Shown here: positions 1-9,624 of the stretch, piece after piece
How positions within the stretch are numbered: position 1 is the first letter of the stretch
How the letters are laid out: each line of letters opens with the position of its first letter
From: JBCCTX01 sp965263105
Lineage (GTDB): Bacteria > Bacteroidota > Bacteroidia > J057
Assembly (NCBI GenBank): GCA_965263105.1
Contig: CBDHGL010000002.1
Span: 372,001 to 436,000, forward strand
Direction: 5' to 3'
DNA: 64,000 nucleotides
Translations under genes and position numbers: made by a program
Notes under the pieces: generated by a model
The model's input: only the letters and a program-made list of their open reading frames with translations
Database searches by the model: none
Told to the model about the DNA's origin: nothing

Positions 1-1371
1 ATCCAATACCTTTATAGGTACTTTGATGAGTCGGGGATCACATTTTCTGATATAAGAGGGGCAAATCCTGGAGGGTTCAACACCTCCGAAAATGATGCGA
101 CTTATGTCAGAAATTATCGTATTCTCAGTATCCCACTTGAATTAATGGATGGCAATGTTCGATCTGTTTTTGAGGATGACTTGGGAATATATGACAAAAA
201 GAAATGGAGAATATTTAGGTATATACCTAGTAGTAACCGATTCCAAGAGTACCAAAATGGGTTAAATGAGGTAATACCAGGGGAAGGCTTATTTTTTATT
301 CAGAAAGAGAATAACCAGTTTAATACAGGACCTGGTAGATCCGTTGACGCAAATAAGGAACAACCTTTCCAGATTTCTCTACAAGCAGGCTATAATGTAA
401 TCGGTAATCCCTTTCATTATGACTTAGATTGGGAAGAAGTTATACTGCGCAATCCCCAGGCAGATTTTCAGAAAGACCTGATGATCTTGGAAGGCGAAAA
501 AAGACCTGGAACAGAGATAAAACGCTATAGAGGTGCGTTAGCCTTTGTAGCAGAGGATGTTACTATTGAATTACCTATCCAGGCAGTGGTTCCTAAAAGG
601 AAGGGACAAAAACAGTATAATTCTTTAGATAAACCGATTTGGGAAGTCCCTATATCTCTGAAAACAGCTAACCAGATCTCTAAGTTTGGCGGAATTGGTA
701 TGCATCCTGATGCCAGTGTTTCAAGAGATCCGATAGATCGACTTACGCCTCCCCGGTTTTTAGACTATTTAGAATTAAACTTTTATCATCCTGAGTTTTT
801 TTGGGAACGATTTTCTAAAGATGTAGTTCCTACAAGCAGTTCTTATACCTGGAACTTGACTGTTGAGGCTGCTACAGGTTCTCCATTTACTACATTAGAA
901 TGGGATAACTACTACTTTGGGGAAAACAATAAAGCCCTCTGGCTATATGATATAACTTCGGGATGGGGACTAGATATGCGCAAGTATTCTGAGTATTCTT
1001 TCCCTTCACAGGAAAAACGCCCCTTTCAAATATTTTTTGGTCCAGAAGAAGAAATCCTTGAGAATCTACCCATGAAAAGCCTCCTTTTAGGCCAACCTTA
1101 TCCCAACCCGTCAAGAAAATTCGTTCGAATTCCCATATTTATTCCTCCTAAATCTGAGAACTCAAAGGTCTCCATGAGAGTTCTAGATATACTGGGACAA
1201 AAAGTTATTGAATTTCCCTTTGATAATGGAAATGTGGGCTCAAGGGAATTGGTTTGGGATTTAACTTTACCAAATGGCAAATCTGTAATAGGCGGGATTT
1301 ATTTTATTCAACTCTGGAAAGATCGCAAATTTCTTACGAGTTGCAAAGTCATTGTGGATCCTATAAAATAA
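1..1371 (+). CDS. C-terminal part of a T9SS-secreted protein (5' end outside window)
   Basis: The frame is open from base 1, so the gene begins upstream of the window; the first internal ATG at 145 is not a likely start. The last ~85 residues are a typical type A T9SS sorting domain: a PYPNPS motif, then alternating beta strands with GQKV and GGIYFIQL, ending in a lysine. The protein is therefore expected to cross the outer membrane through the type IX system and be anchored at the surface or released. The upstream ~370 residues are beta-rich (for example GYNVIGNPFHYDLDW) and resemble the C-terminal parts of large Bacteroidota surface proteins, but I recognise no enzymatic family. It is on the opposite strand to the next genes. 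The secretion tail is secure; the function is unknown. Confidence 0.8.
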   Translation: MQYLYRYFDESGITFSDIRGANPGGFNTSENDATYVRNYRILSIPLELMDGNVRSVFEDDLGIYDKKKWRIFRYIPSSNRFQEYQNGLNEVIPGEGLFFIQKENNQFNTGPGRSVDANKEQPFQISLQAGYNVIGNPFHYDLDWEEVILRNPQADFQKDLMILEGEKRPGTEIKRYRGALAFVAEDVTIELPIQAVVPKRKGQKQYNSLDKPIWEVPISLKTANQISKFGGIGMHPDASVSRDPIDRLTPPRFLDYLELNFYHPEFFWERFSKDVVPTSSSYTWNLTVEAATGSPFTTLEWDNYYFGENNKALWLYDITSGWGLDMRKYSEYSFPSQEKRPFQIFFGPEEEILENLPMKSLLLGQPYPNPSRKFVRIPIFIPPKSENSKVSMRVLDILGQKVIEFPFDNGNVGSRELVWDLTLPNGKSVIGGIYFIQLWKDRKFLTSCKVIVDPIK

Positions 1372-1720
1372 CATGCTGCCCAACCAGCTATTGTCGGATA
1401 CAGATGGCCGATTTTTGGGGTATATAAGCTGTCCTCCAAAGAAAGCTTTGGCCAAAATCTAGCATAATAATTTTCATGAAACTATTCCTGGGGAGGACAC
1501 CTAAACATAATTTGAGTTTTGCCTAATAATCCCTTATTACCAGGAAGTTATTTATAACTATCTTTCTTTTCTCATGAAAATTATTCTAATTCTTTATCCA
1601 AAGCTCACGTTAAACACCTCTGAGAAGAAATAAAAATAAGCCAAGCCCAGGATATAGACTTGGCTTTCCCCAGCACTAACTCAATCGTCCTTTCAACCGT
1701 GGGGTCGTGTCTTTAGCAAG
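1372..1720. other. convergent intergenic region
   Basis: This 349-base AT-rich gap lies between two convergent genes. I see no credible coding region. The only structure I can support is the terminator hairpin near its right end, which serves the minus-strand gene. Confidence 0.6.
1626..1666 (-). terminator. Rho-independent terminator of the repeat-protein gene
   Basis: An 8-bp perfect inverted repeat (AAGCCAAG at 1638-1645, CTTGGCTT at 1659-1666) with a 13-nt loop is followed, reading the minus strand, by ATTTTTATTT. It lies about 55 bases beyond the stop codon at 1721. The plus-strand side has no T-run, so it fits the minus-strand gene only. Confidence 0.7.
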
Positions 1721-4222
1721 TTACTCGCTAGAAGTCTTTAGAAATTTTACAAAAGCATATCCATCTTCACTTTGCAAATGGAGGAAATAGATTCCCTCAG
1801 AAAGGGTTTCAATTGGTATAGAAATATGATGATTTCCTTGACTAAAGCTTTGCCCCTGTGTTTCTTGGACCAGCTTTCCTATTCCATCCCTTATTTTCCA
1901 AGAAATTTTTTCTGTTCTTTCTAGGGTGAACTGAGCGAATATTTCTTTCTTCGCAGGATTGGGAAATACCTGCAAGTCCCACTCTTCGTTCAGCAAAGAT
2001 AGATCGCTGGTAGATAAGCAATTGTTATCCAAGAACATACTGTAAATCTGGGAGCTACTGAAAGAGGAGGACGTCGCCTCTACAGAGAGGAAATAGGTTC
2101 CATCTGAAGGGAGAATTAAGGTACTAATAGCTCCTTGACCTGTATTGGTTTGGAAAGAACTCAAACCTTGTTGCTGTGGATTAAATACCTGAACTCTCAG
2201 ACGGGCGTTATCCGGAACTCGGTTAATCTCGATTTGTAGGGAATCCCCTGCCATCCCTTCAAACTGATAATAATCTTCATCTCTAGATGATCGAATGGTT
2301 GCGATTAGGGAGTCACAGGTAGCTATTGGACTAGCAGTGTTGAAGCTGTTGTTACATTCGTAGATGTCTGTAGTGTCAAAAGTAGCAATGAGACTATATG
2401 GATTAGGGCTTGAACTTACACTAAGTATCGACCTAAGTTTAAAGTAGTATTCTCCAGGTTGACACACAAGTTGGACTAAACCTAATGGGGCGCCTAGTTC
2501 ATTCGATGTCCTAGATGTTATTTCAGTTTGGGACTCATCGTACAAACTAACCTCGAATCGATTATTTGAAGGGAGACTACTAAATGAAAGTTCAATTACC
2601 CCTGCCCTTGCAACGTTTAACAAATAAAAATCCTCATCACCAAAGCTTCTATAAGTGGCTTCCAGTTCTTGATCAAATCCGATCGGTGTAGCTGTGGAGA
2701 AGGAGTTATTGCATTCAAATACATCAGTGGTATCAAAAGTAGCAATGAGACTATATGGATTAGGGCTTGAACTTACACTAAGGATCGACCTAAGTTTAAA
2801 GTAGTATTCTCCAGGTTGACACACAAGTTGGACTAAACCCAATGAGGCGCCTAGTTCATTCGATGTCCTAGATGTTATTTCAGTTTGGGACTCATCGTAC
2901 AAACTAACCTCGAATCGATTATTTGAAGGGAGACTACTAAATGAAAGTTCAATTACCCCTGCCCTTGCAACGTTTAACAAATAAAAATCCTCATCACCAA
3001 AGCTTCTATAAGTGGCTTCTAATTCTTGATCAAATCCGATCGGAGTAGCTGTGGAGAAGGTGTTATTGCACTCAAATACATCAGTGGTATCGAAAGTAGC
3101 AATGAGACTATATGGATTAGGGCTTGAACTTACACTAAGTATCGACCTAAGTTTAAAGTAGTATTCTCCAGGTTGACACACAAGTTGGACTAAACCTAAT
3201 GGGGCGCCTAGTTCATTCGATGTCCTAGATGTTATTTCAGTTTGGGACTCATCGTACAAACTAACCTCGAATCGATTATTTGAAGGGAGACTACTAAATG
3301 AAAGTTCAATTACCCCTGCCCTTGCAACGTTTAACAAATAAAAATCCTCATCACCAAAGCTTCTATAAGTGGCTTCCAGTTCTTGATCAAATCCGATCGG
3401 TGTAGCTGTGGAGAAGGTGTTATTGCATTCAAATATATCAGTGGTATCGAAAGTAGCAATGAGACTATATGGATTTGGGCTTGAACTTACACTAAGTATC
3501 GACCTAAGTTTAAAGTAGTATTCTCCAGGTTGACACACAAGTTGGACTAAACCTAATGGGGCGCCTAGTTCATTCGATGTCCTAGATGTTATTTCAGTTT
3601 GGGACTCATCGTACAAACTAACCTCGAATCGATTATTTGAAGGGAGACTACTAAATGAAAGTTCAATTACCCCTGCCCTTGCAACGTCTAACAAATAAAA
3701 ATCCTCATCACCAAAGCTTCTATAAGTGGCTTCCAATTCTTGATCAAATCTGATCGGAGTAGCTGTGGAGAAGGTGTTATTGCACTCAAATACATCAGTG
3801 GTATCGAAAGATGCGGTAAATCTGTATGTATCCGAAGTCGGGCTCACATTTAATATAGATCTAAGGCGGATAAAGTAGTTTCCCGGTTGACAAACTAATT
3901 GAACAAAATTTAAAGGAGTACCTAAACTAAAAGTAGTTACCGATGTTACCTCAGCCTCAGAACCGTCGTATAAAGTACCCTCAAATCTACTATTCGAAGG
4001 TAAATTAGAAAAACTTATCTCTATTACCCCTGCTCTAGGTACTTCAAAAGAATAAAAGTCTGCATCCCCTTGGGGATCTATCGTTCCCAATATCGTATCT
4101 CCAAAGGCAATGGCATTTGCCTCATTGAAAAAGTTATTAGGTTCGGATTCGGACTGAGCGAAGAGGGGCAAAGCAAAAAGCCAGATATATGCTTGTAATA
4201 GGAGTATTTTAAAAGTTTTCAT
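1721..4222 (-). CDS. secreted six-repeat PPC-like protein with T9SS type A tail
   Basis: This 833-aa protein starts with a signal peptide (residues 1-23, cleavage after LFA-Q). Six beta-rich repeats of ~116-119 residues follow (about 24-139, 140-258, 259-377, 378-496, 497-615 and 616-735). Each opens with an acidic ECNN or EPNN turn and carries a GDEDFYLL-type strand and a CQPGEYYFKLRS strand, which resembles the bacterial pre-peptidase C-terminal (PPC) fold. The last ~80 residues form a type A T9SS sorting domain (VFPNPAKKE, EGIYFLHL). Repeats 2-5 are almost identical, while 1 and 6 are diverged, so the inner copies are recent expansions. The likely role is a surface or released adhesin-like protein; no catalytic motif is seen. 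It is in the same orientation as the upstream propeller gene, 85 bases away. Confidence 0.85.
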   Translation of the reverse strand: MKTFKILLLQAYIWLFALPLFAQSESEPNNFFNEANAIAFGDTILGTIDPQGDADFYSFEVPRAGVIEISFSNLPSNSRFEGTLYDGSEAEVTSVTTFSLGTPLNFVQLVCQPGNYFIRLRSILNVSPTSDTYRFTASFDTTDVFECNNTFSTATPIRFDQELEATYRSFGDEDFYLLDVARAGVIELSFSSLPSNNRFEVSLYDESQTEITSRTSNELGAPLGLVQLVCQPGEYYFKLRSILSVSSSPNPYSLIATFDTTDIFECNNTFSTATPIGFDQELEATYRSFGDEDFYLLNVARAGVIELSFSSLPSNNRFEVSLYDESQTEITSRTSNELGAPLGLVQLVCQPGEYYFKLRSILSVSSSPNPYSLIATFDTTDVFECNNTFSTATPIGFDQELEATYRSFGDEDFYLLNVARAGVIELSFSSLPSNNRFEVSLYDESQTEITSRTSNELGASLGLVQLVCQPGEYYFKLRSILSVSSSPNPYSLIATFDTTDVFECNNSFSTATPIGFDQELEATYRSFGDEDFYLLNVARAGVIELSFSSLPSNNRFEVSLYDESQTEITSRTSNELGAPLGLVQLVCQPGEYYFKLRSILSVSSSPNPYSLIATFDTTDIYECNNSFNTASPIATCDSLIATIRSSRDEDYYQFEGMAGDSLQIEINRVPDNARLRVQVFNPQQQGLSSFQTNTGQGAISTLILPSDGTYFLSVEATSSSFSSSQIYSMFLDNNCLSTSDLSLLNEEWDLQVFPNPAKKEIFAQFTLERTEKISWKIRDGIGKLVQETQGQSFSQGNHHISIPIETLSEGIYFLHLQSEDGYAFVKFLKTSSE
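2378..3805 (-). repeat. four tandem 357-bp coding repeats
   Basis: Four in-frame direct repeats with an exact 357-bp period (equivalent points at 2401, 2758, 3115 and 3472) encode repeats 2-5 of the secreted protein. They differ at only scattered bases, several of them synonymous. The period equals 119 codons, so copy number can change without breaking the frame. Such an array is also prone to collapse in assembly. Confidence 0.95.
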
Positions 4223-4307
4223 AGGATTTGGAATTGGGATAAGGAAGAAAAAAGAGGAAGTATTACTTTAATTTTCACAGGAGTAAATACAGCTTAAAAA
4301 AGCAGAC

Positions 4308-6317
4308 TTATTCCGCCTTCAATTTGAAGGCCTGAATCTCCTTTTTGGAGGCAAAATAGTAGAGCACCTGCAAGAACTCATCTACAGCATAAGAGGGGTT
4401 TTTATCGTCAAGGACCAAGCTACCTGTCTCGTCTCCGGAATCTTTCGCGATTCGTTTGAGTCCCACATTATCATCTTCTAATTTGCTGAGAACGAAGACT
4501 TCCTTATTTCCCGTATAACTGGCCTGCTTCCTTGCAGCTATTCTACCATAAGCCTCTTGTGCAGCTCCCCCCAACTCATAAAGGGGATTATCTGGATTCT
4601 CCAGGTCAAAGGTCGTTAGGGTTAAATATGCATCGCTGGCATTCATTTCTCCTCGGTAGTAGCTACTCAAAGCGCCTACTTGCGCTTGCTGGGAGAGGTA
4701 TACGATCGCGGCGGCCATCGCTACGTTGAGTGCGCTTACCGCCGTTCGCTTCAGCCACATTGGGGCACCTGGGCGGCGGTGGTATTGCTGATAGGCAATA
4801 TTCCCCTGGTAGTCAATTTTTACGAGATTTTGGTCATTTGCAAGAAAATAGCCTCCTTCAACTTCTTCCAAAGTGGATGGAAAGTCCTTCCCATCTCCCT
4901 TTAGCCGGACCTTATCGGTAATTTCTATTGGGGAAGCACTGGAAAAATCTATCTTATAAATGCTTTTGTTCTGGTAAATCACCGCCCAGCCCTTTTCCCA
5001 GTCGAAATAGGGGAGAAACTCGTTATCGGAGGCAAGCTTGAAGGCTTTTCCCATTCGAGATTGCCCAGTAGTCTTATCGAGAATATCCAACTCTTGATTG
5101 CTCATATAAACCAGCCCATGGGGAGTCATAACAAACAAGCTGAGTTCGTTACCTGATACCTTGTGGGGTTTTTCCCAAAGCGGTTGCCCTTGTGCATCGC
5201 AATAAGTCAAAAACCATTGTTCATCAGCGATAAGCCGTAGCACATACCCATCCACTGCAGGCACTACACGATTGACCTTAAACTGCTGAAAGGTGTAAGG
5301 GTCATCCCATTTGGGATCCGCAGATTCATATCCGTAATAATTAAATCCCTTATAGCTAACCAATAAAAATTGATCGTCCTCTTCTACGCGATATCGGGGA
5401 GAACGCAAAAGGGCCGCATTCTTCCTTGTTTCACTAGCCTCACTCACGGTTCCAATGGCTTTTAAGGTAACTTCATCCTTCTTTTCCTTGCTCTTAAAGG
5501 CATTGCCCAGAGTTCCCGGAAGCACATCAAACCACAAGGGCTCACCTGTGCCCAGAGAAAATGCATTTAACTTACTATCCATCCCTGCCACCGCGTAGAA
5601 GACTCCTTTTCCCTCCTGTCCAAAGGTGATATTTTTGACAGAAGGATAGGGCTGCTCCCACAAGATATCTCCGGTACCGATATCCAATCTAAACAGCTTA
5701 TTCCCATAGTAGTAAACCAAATTTCCCTCAGGATCTAAGATAGGACTATAAAAATCAGTGTCCTTGAAGGTGAATCTTTTGGTCTGAACGGGGACTTTTT
5801 GCTTCCAACGCAAGCCCTCACCACCTATACTTACCATGGCCAGGACACGTTCCTTATTTTCTATTCCCATCACGAAGAAGGCCTCAGATTCTAAGACCAA
5901 TGCCTTCCCAAGGATAGACGAAAAGCCCAAAACCTTAGAGTCAAAGATATTGTCACCTGTATAGGTATTGATCAGCCAGAAGCGGGAGGAGCTCGATTTG
6001 GGTAGTTTTACTATGCCCCCTCCGATGCTCTTTCGAGGACCGCTTACCCCCGAGATCAGGGCAAAAGGGGTATCATCAATTTCTTCAAGTTGATTTTCTT
6101 CGATTTCTGCTAATTCTGGGATGCGCCATGCTTCTCCTTCTACCTCTGGATCAATCCCATAGAGCGCTTCTTGGGTACATACCAGCAAGTTTCCTGTAGA
6201 TGAAATCTTCGACCATAGAATCGCTTTGTCGAAGCTTACGGCCCAATCTTTTTGAGATTGGGCCCAAAGAACCTGCGTGAATAATAACCATATGAGGGCA
6301 TGTGTAAAATTTTTCAT
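4308..6317 (-). CDS. secreted PQQ/WD-like beta-propeller protein
   Basis: This 669-aa protein starts with a signal peptide (about residues 1-20, ending VLWAQ). Most of the chain is a series of beta-propeller blades of the PQQ/BamB type, seen as recurring LFRLDIGTGDILWEQP, NAFSLGTGEPLWFD and LDILDKTTGQ segments. A hydrophobic alanine-rich stretch (about residues 525-550, TAVSALNVAMAAAIVYLS) interrupts the last third, followed by two more blade-like segments. The protein is expected in the periplasm or on the outer membrane. No T9SS tail, lipobox or enzyme motif is visible, so a scaffolding or sensor role is only an inference. It precedes the repeat protein and may be co-transcribed with it. 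Confidence 0.7.
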   Translation of the reverse strand: MKNFTHALIWLLFTQVLWAQSQKDWAVSFDKAILWSKISSTGNLLVCTQEALYGIDPEVEGEAWRIPELAEIEENQLEEIDDTPFALISGVSGPRKSIGGGIVKLPKSSSSRFWLINTYTGDNIFDSKVLGFSSILGKALVLESEAFFVMGIENKERVLAMVSIGGEGLRWKQKVPVQTKRFTFKDTDFYSPILDPEGNLVYYYGNKLFRLDIGTGDILWEQPYPSVKNITFGQEGKGVFYAVAGMDSKLNAFSLGTGEPLWFDVLPGTLGNAFKSKEKKDEVTLKAIGTVSEASETRKNAALLRSPRYRVEEDDQFLLVSYKGFNYYGYESADPKWDDPYTFQQFKVNRVVPAVDGYVLRLIADEQWFLTYCDAQGQPLWEKPHKVSGNELSLFVMTPHGLVYMSNQELDILDKTTGQSRMGKAFKLASDNEFLPYFDWEKGWAVIYQNKSIYKIDFSSASPIEITDKVRLKGDGKDFPSTLEEVEGGYFLANDQNLVKIDYQGNIAYQQYHRRPGAPMWLKRTAVSALNVAMAAAIVYLSQQAQVGALSSYYRGEMNASDAYLTLTTFDLENPDNPLYELGGAAQEAYGRIAARKQASYTGNKEVFVLSKLEDDNVGLKRIAKDSGDETGSLVLDDKNPSYAVDEFLQVLYYFASKKEIQAFKLKAE

Positions 6318-6348
6318 TAAATGAAATATTAGAGTAAATGATGTTTCC

Positions 6349-6356
6349 CAAATCTA
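6349..6356 (-). promoter_or_regulatory. candidate Bacteroidota -7 box for the propeller gene
   Basis: Reading the minus strand, TAGATTTG matches the Bacteroidota -7 consensus TAnnTTTG and lies 32 bases before the ATG of the propeller gene, in a divergent intergenic region. The matching -33 element is weak, so the call rests on the -7 match and its position. Confidence 0.35.
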
Positions 6357-6468
6357 TCGCATGGCAAAAGGAAATCTTAAGAAAGTATGTGAGAGGAGAT
6401 ATTTTGACAAGAATTAGTATTCTTTATTATGTAGGGATAAATAGAAAATTGTATATTCTAAAACTTCT

Positions 6469-8175
6469 ATGAATGAACCGCCCATTATTTATATCGCTGC
6501 ATCTGAAGAGACCCTCAAATCTGTAAGACAGGAATTAATTGATTTCCGGAAGCTCTTCCTCCCTTTAGAAAAGGAAGGCCTTTGTATCCTTAAGGAAGTA
6601 TCTTTTGTAAGCTTAGAAGACATTGAATCCACCTTTCTTTCCTATCCTGGTCGAATTAAAATTTTCCACTTTGCAGGGCACTGTGATGGGGATTTCATGA
6701 ATTCAGAAAGACGAGAGTCCGAAAAATTCAGCTTACTAAAATTCATTGAGTTCCTAGGAAAAGAAGAGGGATTAGAATTCGTTTTTTTGAATTGTTGCTT
6801 TTCAGGTAAACCCATAGATCGAAGCCATCGCCTGGGTATACCTAGAATTATTTATACCATAGATAAAATTAATGATGAAGCTGCATGGATCTTCTCCAAG
6901 ACCTTCTATCAGAATTGGATTAATGGAGCAGGATTTACCACCGCTTTTAAAAAGGCTCAGGGAGCTATTGATAGGCGTGCTAATTACATTTTAAATGACA
7001 AGCATCCGGCAACTAATCTAGAAAAGGGATTAGAAAGTGAACGCGGTTTTTACATAGAATTTAGAAAAGAGGAACTTTCCGTTTCCTCGTTGTGGAAAGT
7101 GTTTCCTACTTTTCCAGACTCTATAAGTATTGCTGAATTATTGAGAAAACATTCAGGTGAACGTCTTAAATATGCTTTTTCTTTGCCTATATATTGGATT
7201 GCACTTATGGTAGGGATTGCCGCTTTTCTCGGCTATTATCTCCTCTTTCCACAATTGAATTCACCAGACCAAGGTATTCTGAATCAAGTTACCCTAAAGG
7301 GAACGGTGGTAGATTCATCCCATAAAGGGATTGCCGACGTCCAGGTTCGCTTATTTGAATACTTAGACCATACGAATGAGGAGGGTTTTTTTGAATTTAA
7401 ACGCGTAGAACTGTATGAGGAATTAGATTCTCTCCCTTTATCTTTTCAAAAAGACGGATTCCGGTCCATCAAAGAAGCTGTTCCAGTCAATCGGGCAGGA
7501 AATTTTTTCCGTGTCAAAGAGGAAATAATCCTCTATCCAAAGCGAGTAATCTCTTCTGGCAAGAGACGTGAAAATCCTAATAAGACTAATGCGGAAACAA
7601 AAAGGCAACAACCTAATAAAACTGATACCAAAGAACAGGAAGGAAGTCCGAATGCTGAGCACGAAAGTCCAGAGAAAAATGAGCGACAAAAACCTAAATT
7701 ACTTATTCCTTTATTCCCCTCCCCAATCCCAGACCCTAAAATCGGTATTGGAATCGGAGAAGAAGGCAATGGCTTTGACCTATATTTCCACAAATCTCTC
7801 CTTGAAAAATTCCCAGAACATAGCTCCTATTTAGTTGCTATTAGATGGATTGCGAAACATGATTTTGGCCAGATTAGAGATTGGATACGCCAAGAAGTAA
7901 TAGGAAAGAAGAACTTTGACCCTCGTTTACATGCTCTTCAACTGCTGTATATTGGCAAAAGGAAGATATCCATTAAACCTTCTGGACTTATAGCAGGAAA
8001 AATAGCTGAGATCACTCTAGAAATCTACTGTGTGGACTTAATGAATGGGGAAATAATCGATATATATAGTGACACTTTTGAGAAATGGGGAAACACCCCC
8101 AACGATGCGATAAATAATACGATGGAGCTAGTCTGGCCTCCTTTGAAAGAATTTATCAACAGAAACGCCAATTGA
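6469..8175 (+). CDS. CHAT-domain protease-like protein with TM helix and carboxypeptidase-regulatory-like domain
   Basis: Residues 1-170 read as a CHAT domain, a caspase relative. HFAGH gives the candidate catalytic His71 and FLNCCFSG the candidate Cys109/110. The later IIYTIDKINDEAAWIFSKTFYQ stretch and the G-x-x-F-T-T-A-F-K-K-A helix are typical of stand-alone CHAT proteins. A single membrane helix follows (about 238-260). Next comes a carboxypeptidase-regulatory-like beta sandwich (about 275-345; LKGTVVDSSHKGIADVQV), a charged low-complexity linker (about 360-420) and a ~140-aa C-terminal domain I do not recognise. This topology places the CHAT part in the cytoplasm and the rest in the periplasm. 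The stop codon is 7 bases before the next gene, so the two form an operon. An inner-membrane-anchored sensor or effector is inferred. Confidence 0.75.
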   Translation: MNEPPIIYIAASEETLKSVRQELIDFRKLFLPLEKEGLCILKEVSFVSLEDIESTFLSYPGRIKIFHFAGHCDGDFMNSERRESEKFSLLKFIEFLGKEEGLEFVFLNCCFSGKPIDRSHRLGIPRIIYTIDKINDEAAWIFSKTFYQNWINGAGFTTAFKKAQGAIDRRANYILNDKHPATNLEKGLESERGFYIEFRKEELSVSSLWKVFPTFPDSISIAELLRKHSGERLKYAFSLPIYWIALMVGIAAFLGYYLLFPQLNSPDQGILNQVTLKGTVVDSSHKGIADVQVRLFEYLDHTNEEGFFEFKRVELYEELDSLPLSFQKDGFRSIKEAVPVNRAGNFFRVKEEIILYPKRVISSGKRRENPNKTNAETKRQQPNKTDTKEQEGSPNAEHESPEKNERQKPKLLIPLFPSPIPDPKIGIGIGEEGNGFDLYFHKSLLEKFPEHSSYLVAIRWIAKHDFGQIRDWIRQEVIGKKNFDPRLHALQLLYIGKRKISIKPSGLIAGKIAEITLEIYCVDLMNGEIIDIYSDTFEKWGNTPNDAINNTMELVWPPLKEFINRNAN

Positions 8176-8182
8176 ATCCCTT

Positions 8183-9574
8183 ATGTCAAATGAATCCTTC
8201 CCCCCCATAAAAATCTTCGGCTTAGCCATTATACTTATTTGCTATACCCTAAATTTATCTGCCCAATCCAAATCGGGAAACTGGTATATAAGACAAGCCT
8301 CAAAAGACTACGAAAAGAAGAACTATCAGGCCGCTTTAGAAAAAAGCATGAAAGGCCTAAACAGTATGAAGTTGAATAAAAAGAGAAAAAAAGAGGGCCT
8401 CTTTGTTCTAGGGCGGAGTTTCCCTATAGTCGTTCAAAGTAAACTAGATGTGATCCAAAGGACTAGCAGAACAGCCCTCCGAAAGGATTTTAGTGAGCCC
8501 TATATCGTAAGAAACATTATTAACTACCGCGAGCGCCTCTACACACAATATTCCGAGCTACATAGCCTCAATCAACAGGTGAAAAATCTCCTTCTTTCCC
8601 TCGGGGAAAAAATTCCCTCGGTACAAACAAAAGACTATTTGGAAGAAATTGCTGAGAGTAATACGTTACTCAACCAAGGAAAAGAACAAGGAGCTAGTTA
8701 TTTTTTTGAGCTAGCCAATGAGGAGGCCAATGAGCTTCCTAAAAAATCTCCAGGCAAAAATCTTTGCAGAAAGGTGGCCCTTTATTATAAGCAAGCTTAC
8801 CAATACGATCCACTAGCAAGTTTTACCGCAAAAGCCAAGGAGCAGTACAAAATATATCGAAAGTTAGGAACCAAACGGATTGGAATAGCTCCCTTTGAAA
8901 ATAAAAGTTCAAAGGATCAATATGGTGCCATTGCAGAACAAATTAGCGATGTGATCACCTCTAAGTTATTCAATGACAAAAGTGATCTTATGGAGTTCAC
9001 CCAAATCGTTTCTCGGGACCATATTCGTCAGATATTGGAGGAAGCCAAATATTTTGAAGCCAAAATCATCAATGACTCTACGGGCACTAAGCTCAAAGAG
9101 TTATATGGGATAGATGAGCTTATCACTGGTAAAATTACTCAGATTAACTCTTTTGAATCGGATATTAATCGAGAAAATTTAGCCATTACTCAGAGAGTAA
9201 AAACGGGAGTAAAGAAAGTAAAGAAAGATGATGGAAAAATTAAAGAGGAGTCGGTGTATGAAGATGTTAGCGTTCCCTATACAAAAATGAATCAGAAAGC
9301 CGGAGCAGAAATTAGAGGTTCTTATATGATCGTAAAAATGGGTAATGCAGAAGTCATCCGACAAAGAGCCTTTAATAAGGCATTTAGTTATAGTGAAACT
9401 TGGGCAAATAGCAAAAGTAAGTATATTACTCAAGTATATAGTCTAAAAGAGTTACTTAAAGAAACAGCTCCTTCCCCCCCTCATGACACAGAAAGGGTAA
9501 ATTTAGTTGCCCAAAAAATTATAGATCATTTGATGGATGAGATTGTTTCCTACATTCAGTCTCAAAGAATGTAA
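8183..9574 (+). CDS. secreted CsgG/LpoB-like envelope protein
   Basis: This 463-aa protein has an N-terminal signal sequence (hydrophobic core about residues 10-27, LSAQ) and no lipobox. Residues 30-225 are helical with TPR-like character (YEKKNYQAALEKSMKGL; KVALYYKQAYQYDP). From about residue 230, KRIGIAPFENKSS, then AEQISDVITSKL and QIVSRDHIRQILEE match the start of the CsgG / penicillin-binding-protein-activator LpoB fold, which continues to about residue 450. Members of that fold act at the outer membrane or peptidoglycan, as the curli secretion pore or as PBP regulators. The basic insert around residues 330-365 is unusual. Its coupling to a CHAT-TM protein suggests one envelope-spanning device; a pore is possible but unproven. 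Confidence 0.7.
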   Translation: MSNESFPPIKIFGLAIILICYTLNLSAQSKSGNWYIRQASKDYEKKNYQAALEKSMKGLNSMKLNKKRKKEGLFVLGRSFPIVVQSKLDVIQRTSRTALRKDFSEPYIVRNIINYRERLYTQYSELHSLNQQVKNLLLSLGEKIPSVQTKDYLEEIAESNTLLNQGKEQGASYFFELANEEANELPKKSPGKNLCRKVALYYKQAYQYDPLASFTAKAKEQYKIYRKLGTKRIGIAPFENKSSKDQYGAIAEQISDVITSKLFNDKSDLMEFTQIVSRDHIRQILEEAKYFEAKIINDSTGTKLKELYGIDELITGKITQINSFESDINRENLAITQRVKTGVKKVKKDDGKIKEESVYEDVSVPYTKMNQKAGAEIRGSYMIVKMGNAEVIRQRAFNKAFSYSETWANSKSKYITQVYSLKELLKETAPSPPHDTERVNLVAQKIIDHLMDEIVSYIQSQRM

Positions 9575-9624
9575 ATCCGATACAGCTTGAATCAGACAAA
9601 GCCCTCTAGCTACAATTCCTAAAC

